From an uncultured Oscillospiraceae bacterium (GTDB taxonomy: Bacteria; Bacillota; Clostridia; Oscillospirales; Oscillospiraceae): a stretch of 13,198 bases of DNA. Below, one piece after another: positions 1 to 5,718 of this stretch. Position 1 is the first letter of the stretch; each line of letters opens with the position of its first letter. Below the pieces are notes generated by a model, which had not been told where the DNA came from, searched no databases, and saw nothing but the letters and a program-made list of their open reading frames with translations. The stretch spans positions 1 to 13,198 of the forward strand of contig CAJTOE010000062.1 of assembly GCA_910577805.1 (NCBI GenBank), given 5' to 3'. A program made the position numbers and the translations under genes.

Positions 1-311
1 ATACGGTCGGGACCGGCCGGACGGTGACCCTGCGCAAGCCCACGCGGGTGGCCCTGCTGCCGGTGGGCTATCAGAACGGGTTCGGGGTGGAGCGCCCGCG
101 GGAAAAAGGCCTATGGGCGGCGCTGGAGCGCTGGCGGCGGGAACGGCACCGCTTCGTGCGCATCAACGGCCAGAAGGCCCCGGTCATCGGCCAGATCGGC
201 GCGACGGAAACCTTGGTCAATGTGACCCATCTGAAGTGTTCCGCCAGCGACACCGCCGTATTTGACCTGGACCCCCTGTTTGCCCGCGGCGTTGTGCGGG
301 AATACCGTTAA
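1..311 (+). CDS. Alanine racemase-fold protein, C-terminal domain (5' end outside window)
   Basis: The reading frame is open from the window edge (first full codon at position 3) to TAA at 309-311, giving about 102 C-terminal residues. The pattern is that of the alanine racemase C-terminal beta domain: a GRT segment, then LLPVGYQNG (family: GYADG), then INGQKAPVIGQI and a NVTHL strand. The family makes PLP-dependent D/L-alanine racemases in which a tyrosine from this domain (Tyr265 in the Geobacillus enzyme, within a YG pair) acts as one catalytic base. Ungapped spacing to the GY motif puts Thr (codon 12-14) at that position, and the usual MD pair after the VGR strand is replaced by GATE. So either the substrate or reaction differs, or the protein is inactive. 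The PLP-lysine domain is not visible. The gene lies 42 bp before the ATP-grasp gene and probably shares its operon. Family assignment is fairly sure; function is open. Confidence 0.7.
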   Translation, partial: TVGTGRTVTLRKPTRVALLPVGYQNGFGVERPREKGLWAALERWRRERHRFVRINGQKAPVIGQIGATETLVNVTHLKCSASDTAVFDLDPLFARGVVREYR

Positions 312-353
312 TGGGACGGCGTGCGCGCCGCCTGTCAGAAGGAGTTGCTATCC

Positions 354-1580
354 ATGTCAGCTTTGAAATTTCAGCCCCTGCTGTTCGGCGGGGATATCAA
401 TGTATACAGCGTGGCCCGCGCCTTTCACGAGGCCTACGGGGTGCGCAGCGTGGTCTATGGCCGCTATCCGTCCTTCCCCTGCCACGGAAGCGGCATTCTG
501 GACTACCGGGTCTGTGAGCAGAACGAGGACCCGGAAGCGTTCCTGCGCAACGCGGAGACCGTCTCCAAGGAATTTGCGGACAAGACGGTCCTGCTGCTGG
601 GCTGCGGAGACAGCTATGTGCAGCTTGCCGCGCGGTATCAGAACCAGCTGCCCTCCAATGTCATTGCCCCCTATATTGACGGGGACCTGTTGGACACGCT
701 GATTAATAAAGAGCTGTTTTACGCCCTGTGCGACCAGTACGGCGTCGCCCACCCTCTTACGTTTGTCTACGACAAGTCCATGGGCCACGACTTCCAGCCC
801 CCCTTTGGTCCGCCCTATATCGCCAAGCCCGCCGACAGCGTGGCCTACTGGGCTACGGGGGTCCATGCCCTGAAAAAGGTCTATCTGTGCCAGACCTGGG
901 AGGAGCTTCTGGAGGCCCTGGACCAGGTCTACGAGGCGGGCTATCCGGGACACATGATTTTGCAGGAGTTCATCCCCGGCGACGACACCCACATGCGGGT
1001 CATGACCAGCTACTCCGACCGGCAGGGCCGGGTACGGATGATGTGCCTGGGCCACGTACTGCTGGAGGAGCATTCCCCCCACGGCATCGGCAACCACGCG
1101 GTCATTCTGACGGACTATGACGCGGCCCTGTCCGAGACCGTCAAAACCCTTTTGAACGGACTGCACTACACCGGCTTTTCCAACCTGGACATCAAATTCG
1201 ACCCGCGGGACGGCCGGTATAAAGTCTTTGAGATCAACTGCCGCCAGGGCCGGAGCAACTACTATGTCACCGGCGCGGGGCACAACATCGCCCGGCTTCT
1301 GGTGGAGGACCGGATCGAGCAGAAGGTGCTGCCCTTTGAGATCACCAGGGAGAAAACCCTGTGGCGGATGGTGCCCCGCAAAGTAGCCTTTGACTTCACG
1401 CCCAGGCAGTACCACCCGGAAATGAAGGCCCTGATCCGCGCGGGGAAGGACAGCCATTCCCTGGTCTACGGAAAGGACGCGTCCGTCAAGCGGCGGCTGC
1501 GGATTTTGAAGAACCACATTGGAAACTGGAAACGGTTTGAGGAATTTAATCAGAAACCGAAGAATGAGGAGGGCGCATGA
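354..1580 (+). CDS. ATP-grasp ligase, D-aspartate ligase-like
   Basis: A 408-residue protein. ATG 354 is chosen because AGAAGGAG ends about 9 bases upstream; an in-frame GTG at 321 has no such site. The N-terminus (LLFGGDINVYSVARAFHEAYG) resembles the opening of Enterococcus faecium D-aspartate ligase as I remember it. The ATP-grasp fold follows: KPADSV at Lys158, the segment LQEFIPGDDTHMRV, and a metal/phosphate site with Asp279 (NLDIKFD) and Glu293/Asn295 (FEINCRQGRSNYY). Such enzymes activate a carboxylate as an acyl phosphate and join it to an amine; the Enterococcus enzyme attaches the beta-carboxylate of D-Asp to the side-chain amine of Lys in the wall precursor. The stop overlaps the start of the next gene (a racemase) by four bases (ATGA), the same partnership as in E. 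faecium. The ATP-grasp family is sure; the D-Asp substrate is inferred. It could instead use another D- or L-amino acid. Confidence 0.72.
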   Translation: MSALKFQPLLFGGDINVYSVARAFHEAYGVRSVVYGRYPSFPCHGSGILDYRVCEQNEDPEAFLRNAETVSKEFADKTVLLLGCGDSYVQLAARYQNQLPSNVIAPYIDGDLLDTLINKELFYALCDQYGVAHPLTFVYDKSMGHDFQPPFGPPYIAKPADSVAYWATGVHALKKVYLCQTWEELLEALDQVYEAGYPGHMILQEFIPGDDTHMRVMTSYSDRQGRVRMMCLGHVLLEEHSPHGIGNHAVILTDYDAALSETVKTLLNGLHYTGFSNLDIKFDPRDGRYKVFEINCRQGRSNYYVTGAGHNIARLLVEDRIEQKVLPFEITREKTLWRMVPRKVAFDFTPRQYHPEMKALIRAGKDSHSLVYGKDASVKRRLRILKNHIGNWKRFEEFNQKPKNEEGA

Positions 1581-2284
1581 GCGAAAAGCGGCTGGGCATT
1601 CTGGGGGGGATGGGCCCCCAGGCCACCAATGATTTTTACCAGTTCATCCTGGACCGGACCGACGCCCATAAGGACCAGGAGCATCTGTCCGCGGTGATTT
1701 TCTCCGACGCGGATATGCCCGACCGGACGGCGGCGATTTTGAGCGGAGAGACACAGCCGGTCTATGACCGGATGCTGGCCGGGGCGAAGCTGCTGGAGGA
1801 CTGCGGCTGTCACGCCATTGCGGTACCCTGCAATACGGCCCACTTTTTCCTGGACCGGGTCCAGGAGGAAATCAGGGTCCCGATCATCCACATGATCCGG
1901 GAAACGGCCCTGGAGCTGGAGCGCCAGGGCCGGAAAAAGGCGTGCATCCTGGGGACCGACGGCACCATTCAAAGCGGGCTGTATCAGGCGGAGCTGGAGC
2001 AGCGGGGGGTGGGGAGCGCCGTCCCGGACCCGGAGACCCAGCGGCTGGTGATGTCCCTGATTTACGACGAGATCAAGGCGGGCCATCCGGGCGATATGGA
2101 CAAATTCTCCGCCATCCACCGGGGGGTCCGGGCGCTGGACTGTGACTGCGTGGTCATTGCCTGCACGGAGATGTCCGTGTTCGCGGGCCACCACAAGCTG
2201 CCCTCCTACTATGTGGATGCGATGTCGGTACTGGCCCGGCGGTGCCTGGAGGTCTGCGAGGTCCCGGTACGGCCCATGTTTTAG
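1577..2284 (+). CDS. Aspartate/glutamate racemase family protein
   Basis: A 235-residue, cofactor-independent racemase of the Asp/Glu/hydantoin family. It opens with LGILGGMGPQAT, typical of aspartate racemases. The two catalytic cysteines are present: Cys85 in VPCNTAH and Cys196 in ACTEMS, the two-base pair that removes and returns the alpha proton. The length fits the family (about 230 residues). The start overlaps the ATP-grasp stop as ATGA, so translation is coupled, and the AGGAGG for the next gene overlaps its own TAG stop. In this context its likely task is to make the D-amino acid used by the ATP-grasp ligase, with D-aspartate the leading guess. Glutamate racemase (MurI) usually has a different N-terminus and is less likely; a broad-specificity amino-acid racemase cannot be excluded. 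The upstream alanine-racemase-like gene would give the operon two unrelated racemase folds. Confidence 0.85.
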   Translation: MSEKRLGILGGMGPQATNDFYQFILDRTDAHKDQEHLSAVIFSDADMPDRTAAILSGETQPVYDRMLAGAKLLEDCGCHAIAVPCNTAHFFLDRVQEEIRVPIIHMIRETALELERQGRKKACILGTDGTIQSGLYQAELEQRGVGSAVPDPETQRLVMSLIYDEIKAGHPGDMDKFSAIHRGVRALDCDCVVIACTEMSVFAGHHKLPSYYVDAMSVLARRCLEVCEVPVRPMF

Positions 2285-2294
2285 GAGGTTTTTT

Positions 2295-4322
2295 ATGGCA
2301 CATGAAATCAGCCCCAAGCTCCAACAGAGCATTGCCGCCATCCGGACGCGCACTATGTCATGGAAGGTACAAGACTATTTGAATCAGATTCCCGAAGCCC
2401 TGCTGGCCGCGCCCCTGCCGGAGGCGCTGGACCGGGAGGCTCCGGTGGCGCTGGTCTCCTACGACTCCCGTGAGGTGGTCCCAGGGACCCTGTTTTTCTG
2501 CAAGGGCGCCCACTTCAAGCGGGAATTTCTGGACCAGGCGGTCCGGCAGGGGGCCATTGCCTATATCAGCGAAAAACCCTGGGATGTGGACCTGCCCGGC
2601 ATTTTGGTCAAAGACCTGCGGCCTGTCCTGGCTCCGCTGGCGGACCTGTTTTACGGGCACCCCTCCGGGGCGCTGCATGTAATCGGCCTGACAGGGACCA
2701 AGGGCAAATCCTCCACCGCCTACTACCTCAAGTCCATTTTGGACGTGCATCTGGCGGGCCGGAGCGAAAGCGGCATCATTTCCTCCATCGACACCTACGA
2801 CGGCGTGGAGCGGTTCGAGTCCCACATCACCACCCCGGAGCCGCTGGAGCTGCAAAAGCACTTCGCCAACGCCCGCGGCGCGGGACTGGAGTATCTGACC
2901 ATGGAGGTGTCCAGTCAGGCGCTGAAATACCACCGGTCCCTGTGTACCCAATTTGCCGCGGCCTGCTTTCTGAATATCGGCTACGACCACATCTCCCCCA
3001 TTGAGCACCCGGACTTTGAGGATTATTTCGCCTCCAAGCTGCGGATTTTTGCCCAGACTCCGGTTGCCTGCGTGAATCTGGACTGTGACCACGCGGACCG
3101 GATTCTGGAGGCCGCCAGGCAGAGCCAGCGGACGATTACCTTTTCCCAGAAAAACCCGGCCGCTCAGGTGTTCGGCGGGGCGGTCCGGAAGCGGGGAGAA
3201 GATATCCTGTTCACCGTCAAAACCCCCCGGTTCCAGCGGGAGCTGCGGCTGACCATGCCGGGGCTGTTCAATGTGGAAAACGCGCTGGCGGCGGTGGCGG
3301 TGTGCGAGGGGCTGAATATCCCGGAGAGCGCTGTTTATCTGGGGCTGATGCGGGCCAGGGTGCCGGGGCGGATGGAGGTCTACTCCAACGCGGACAGCTC
3401 GATTACGGCCATTGTGGACTACGCCCACAACCGCATGAGCTTTGAGACGCTGTTTCAGTCCACCCAGCGGGAGTATCCGGGACGGCGTATTGTTTCCCTG
3501 TTCGGCTGTCCGGGAAAGAAGGCCCTGGACCGGCGGAAGGATTTGGGGGAGATCGCGGGAAAGTACGCCGAATTGGTGGTGGTCACTGAGGAGGACTCCG
3601 GCGAAGAGGATACGTTGTCCATCTGCAATGAGATCGCCGGCCATGTGCGGGAGACGGGCTGTGCCTGCCTGGTGGAGCCCAACCGGGGCGAGGCAATCCG
3701 CAAGGCTGTGTTCAGCTGTGAGGGCCAACCTTCGGTGCTTCTGCTCACGGGAAAGGGCGCGGAGACCCGCCAGAAGCGGGGGACGGAGTATATCGACGTA
3801 CCCTCGGATGTGGAGTACGCCAAGACTTTTTTGCAGGAATATGACGTACTGCACGGCCTGGACGGCTTGAGCCAGGTACGGGGCCTGCTGGCCCTTCTTC
3901 CCCAGCTGGGGAAGCTGGCGGGGACCACGGTGGTGGTCTGCGCCCAGGACCCGGAGCTGGCCGGGGATTTGGAAGCCCTGCGGACACTGGGGGTCCGGGT
4001 GGTCCGCACCGGCCTGGAGCACGCGGCGGCGGGTGTGCGGGAGTTTGGAGCCAAGCGTCTGCTGGTGCTGGCGGAGCGGGGCGGGGTCTGGCTGGACCCG
4101 GCCAACGAAAAGACCCGGCTGGACTATATGGACGCCCGCCTGGCCCAGGAGGTCCTGGAGAGCGGCTTGCTGGACGAGGTCACGCAGAAGAATCTGCGTA
4201 TTTGTCTGGAGGCTCTGGAGGCAGGGGCGGAGGAATGCGCGCTGCTGCCCGCCCGGGAGGAACACGCGCTGCTGCTGGAGCTGCTGTGCCGCCACGGGCA
4301 CGGGACTGCGGTGGGGCGGTGA
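2295..4322 (+). CDS. MurE-like ligase fused to a degenerate acetylglutamate-kinase-like domain
   Basis: A 675-residue protein. ATG 2295 is set by TTAGGAGG at the stop of the racemase gene, 10 bp away. Residues about 50-125 are a Mur N-terminal domain. The central ATPase domain has the P-loop TGTKGKSS (133-140), TTPE (179-182), EVSSQAL (204-210; the family usually has His where Gln208 is) and the likely carbamylated Lys248 in FASKLRIF. The C-terminal Mur domain has VDYAHN and LFGCPGKKALDRRKDLGEIA. Where MurE enzymes carry the DNPR-type specificity motif this protein reads TEEDSGEED (431-439), so neither the diaminopimelate nor the usual lysine signature is present. Residues about 520-675 are extra and resemble a compacted acetylglutamate kinase (LLALLPQLGKLAGTTVVV near the start, HALLLELLCRHGHGTAV at the end), lacking the glycine-rich phosphate loops. 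MurE proper is about 490 residues. It presumably joins an amino acid to a UDP-MurNAc-type or other peptide acceptor; acceptor and donor are unknown. Confidence 0.8.
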   Translation: MAHEISPKLQQSIAAIRTRTMSWKVQDYLNQIPEALLAAPLPEALDREAPVALVSYDSREVVPGTLFFCKGAHFKREFLDQAVRQGAIAYISEKPWDVDLPGILVKDLRPVLAPLADLFYGHPSGALHVIGLTGTKGKSSTAYYLKSILDVHLAGRSESGIISSIDTYDGVERFESHITTPEPLELQKHFANARGAGLEYLTMEVSSQALKYHRSLCTQFAAACFLNIGYDHISPIEHPDFEDYFASKLRIFAQTPVACVNLDCDHADRILEAARQSQRTITFSQKNPAAQVFGGAVRKRGEDILFTVKTPRFQRELRLTMPGLFNVENALAAVAVCEGLNIPESAVYLGLMRARVPGRMEVYSNADSSITAIVDYAHNRMSFETLFQSTQREYPGRRIVSLFGCPGKKALDRRKDLGEIAGKYAELVVVTEEDSGEEDTLSICNEIAGHVRETGCACLVEPNRGEAIRKAVFSCEGQPSVLLLTGKGAETRQKRGTEYIDVPSDVEYAKTFLQEYDVLHGLDGLSQVRGLLALLPQLGKLAGTTVVVCAQDPELAGDLEALRTLGVRVVRTGLEHAAAGVREFGAKRLLVLAERGGVWLDPANEKTRLDYMDARLAQEVLESGLLDEVTQKNLRICLEALEAGAEECALLPAREEHALLLELLCRHGHGTAVGR

Positions 4323-4343
4323 TGCACACTCAGCGGGCTTTCT

Positions 4344-4386
4344 CCCCCTCGTCCGGCACCGCCTGCGGCGGTGCCGGACGAGGGGG
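4344..4386 (+). terminator. Perfect 20-bp GC-rich hairpin after the MurE-like gene
   Basis: The arms 4344-4363 and 4367-4386 are exact reverse complements with a 3-base loop (TGC), beginning 22 bp after the stop codon. Position and strength suggest it ends the transcript of the upstream cluster. No run of T follows on either strand: the plus strand continues ACCCTC and then seven A. It is therefore not a textbook intrinsic terminator and could instead be an RNA-stabilising 3' hairpin or need a factor. It lies just before the ribU promoter. Confidence 0.6.
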
Positions 4387-4406
4387 ACCCTCAAAAAAAT
4401 TCCCCC

Positions 4407-4435
4407 TTGCAATTCTCCGCCGCCTGTGCTACAAT
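4407..4435 (+). promoter_or_regulatory. Sigma-A promoter of the FMN riboswitch-ribU unit
   Basis: The -35 element TTGCAA (4407-4412) and the -10 element TACAAT (4430-4435) are 17 bp apart, with a TG at the extended -10 position (GTGCTACAAT). Transcription should start near 4442, placing the whole riboswitch in the leader. Confidence 0.85.
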
Positions 4436-4460
4436 ACCTCTTGGACAACTGAATCGAACT

Positions 4461-4577
4461 GTCTTCAGGGCGGGGTGAAACTCCCCACTGGCGGTATAGT
4501 CCGCGACCGGGCGCGTCTGCGTCCGCTGACTCGGTGCAACTCCGGGACCAACGGTTATAGTCCGGATGGAAGAAGAT
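4461..4577 (+). ncRNA. FMN riboswitch (RFN element)
   Basis: The conserved RFN blocks appear in order: GTCTTCAGGGCGGGGTGAAA, CTGGCGGTATAGTCCGCGA, a variable GC-rich arm (about 4510-4525), GACTCGGTGCAACTCCGGGA, ACGGTTATAGTCCGGATGG and the closing GAAGAAG, which pairs with the opening TCTTC to make P1. FMN-binding RNAs of this class switch off riboflavin synthesis or uptake genes when flavin is plentiful. The gene following is ribU, as expected for the class. There is no T-rich terminator between aptamer and gene, which points to control at translation rather than transcription. Confidence 0.95.
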
Positions 4578-4622
4578 GTGTGTAAAACAATACACGCGCT
4601 GTTTTGGCGCGGAAAAGCGCAC

Positions 4623-4683
4623 CTCCTTATTGTTTGACACCTGGAAGACATGGTCTTTTCGGGTGTACCCAAACAAGAAGGAG
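4623..4683 (+). promoter_or_regulatory. Shine-Dalgarno-sequestering hairpin (riboswitch expression platform)
   Basis: Bases 4623-4636 pair with 4670-4683 in 13 of 14 positions (one A-G mismatch), burying the ribU ribosome site GAAGGAG (4677-4683). Inside this helix, ACACC (4637-4641) pairs with GGTGT (4662-4666), and AAGAC/GTCTT (4645-4649 with 4653-4657) closes an ATG loop. The result is a long stem-loop able to hide the ribosome site when FMN is bound. Which alternative structure frees it was not resolved. Confidence 0.65.
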
Positions 4684-4691
4684 TGTTTTTT

Positions 4692-5402
4692 ATGTCTCAG
4701 CCCAACGCTACCCTTACCCCCGCGCCGGAGTCCCCCGCCCGCAGCAAAATGGACACCAAAACCGTCGTCAGCCTGGCCATGCTCACCGGGATTGCCTTTG
4801 TCGTCATGCTGGCCTCCAAGCTGATGCCCGGCGTCATGTTCCTGGACTTCGACTTCAAGGATGTGGTCATCTGTATCGGCGGCTTTACTTACGGACCCGT
4901 CGCCGCCGCGCTGATCTCCATCGCCGTCGCCTTCATCGAAATGATCACCATCAGCCACACCGGCTTCTGGGGCTTCCTGATGAACGTGCTGGCGACCGGC
5001 GCGTTCTGCTGCACCGCCTCGGCGATTTATCAGAAGCTGCACACCAAAAAGGGCGCTGTCATTGGCCTGTTCAGCGGCATGGCCGCGCTGGTGGTTATTA
5101 TGCTGCTGTGGAACTGGCTCATTACCCCCATTTACATGGGCCTGCCGCGGGCGGAGGTGGTAGCGATGCTGCCCACCCTGTTCCTGCCCTTCAACCTGGC
5201 TAAGGGCGGCATGAACATGGCCGCTACTCTGCTGCTCTACAAGCCTGTGGTCACCGCTCTGCGCAAGTCCGGGCTGGTATCCGCCTCCGCCAACGCCCAG
5301 CAGAGTGAGGGGAAAACGCTGAATGCCGGTTTCCTGCTGTTCTCGCTGTTCCTGCTGGCTACCTTCGTGGTGATGGCCCTGGTCCTGGCCGGCGTGATTT
5401 GA
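4692..5402 (+). CDS. ribU: Riboflavin ECF transporter S component RibU
   Basis: A 236-residue integral membrane protein, the substrate-binding (S) subunit of an energy-coupling-factor transporter that brings riboflavin into the cell with the shared EcfA/EcfA'/EcfT module, which is not in this window. About six hydrophobic segments are seen after a polar N-terminus of some 25 residues. RibU-like motifs include FLDFDFKDV and GGFTYGPVAAALIS (with IEMITISHTGFWGFLMN after), TPIYMGLPR, and PFNLAKGGMN before the fifth helix. The last helix (about 205-236) follows a hydrophilic linker. ATG 4692 is chosen because GAAGGAG lies 8 bases upstream; an in-frame ATG at 4650 sits within the riboswitch hairpin and has no ribosome site. 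The upstream FMN riboswitch confirms flavin as the regulated metabolite. The gene stands alone and ends at a strong terminator. Confidence 0.93.
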   Translation: MSQPNATLTPAPESPARSKMDTKTVVSLAMLTGIAFVVMLASKLMPGVMFLDFDFKDVVICIGGFTYGPVAAALISIAVAFIEMITISHTGFWGFLMNVLATGAFCCTASAIYQKLHTKKGAVIGLFSGMAALVVIMLLWNWLITPIYMGLPRAEVVAMLPTLFLPFNLAKGGMNMAATLLLYKPVVTALRKSGLVSASANAQQSEGKTLNAGFLLFSLFLLATFVVMALVLAGVI

Positions 5403-5413
5403 ATCTTTTGGGA

Positions 5414-5450
5414 AAAATGCCTGCGGATGTATCCAATCCGCAGGCATTTT
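5414..5450. terminator. Bidirectional intrinsic terminator between ribU and the mrnC-rqcH operon
   Basis: Arms 5414-5428 and 5436-5450 are perfect 15-bp complements around a 7-base loop. On the plus strand TTTTGTTATTTTTT follows. On the minus strand the A-run at 5413-5417 becomes the T-run. It therefore can stop ribU transcription and the converging minus-strand operon, whose last stop codon is at 5452-5454, directly beside the hairpin. Confidence 0.92.
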
Positions 5451-5451
5451 G

Positions 5452-5706
5452 TTATTTTTTCCGCCCCTTGTTCCAGCCAATGAGTCCGGTGAAAAACAGA
5501 AGCGCACCGAACAAAAACGGCGTCAGCGAAAATTTTCCGGGGATGGAGGCCACGCGCAGATAGTAGGCCCAGAACAAAACCCCCAGCAAAAAGCACAGTC
5601 CGGTCACCCGCCGGTCGGGCTTGGCCAGATTGAAAAACAGCGCGATGGGGTAGAGCGCCAGGGTGAGAAAGGCAGCTGTGCGCACAAAATATGCAAACAG
5701 ATTCAC
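5452..5706 (-). CDS. Small membrane protein of unknown function
   Basis: An 84-residue protein with three likely membrane helices (about 9-26, 34-50 and 62-78), a basic loop after the first (LAKPDRR) and a basic tail (WNKGRKK). I recognise no family. The start is GTG at 5704-5706: GGGAGGT lies at the right distance, overlapping the stop codon of rqcH 12 bp upstream, so it is translated as the third gene of the mrnC-rqcH operon. The close coupling, reasonable codon use and position directly against a terminator support a real gene. Its link to the ribosome-related genes before it may be only positional. Confidence 0.7.
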   Translation of the reverse strand: MNLFAYFVRTAAFLTLALYPIALFFNLAKPDRRVTGLCFLLGVLFWAYYLRVASIPGKFSLTPFLFGALLFFTGLIGWNKGRKK

Positions 5707-5718
5707 CGGCGCACCTCC

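Noticed and set aside
357..1517. Minus-strand open frame opposite the ATP-grasp gene
   Set aside because: Antisense shadow; the plus-strand frame has conserved ATP-grasp motifs and coupled neighbours.
4576..4691. Short plus-strand frames starting in the riboswitch linker, including ATG 4650
   Set aside because: They begin inside the expression platform, lack ribosome sites and overlap the RNA structure that controls ribU.
2358..5507. Very long open frame on the minus strand (over 1000 codons) opposite the MurE-like gene and ribU
   Set aside because: It runs antisense through a clear Mur ligase gene, a promoter, a riboswitch and ribU, with no recognisable protein features. Absence of stops is expected from the GC-rich third codon positions of the real genes.
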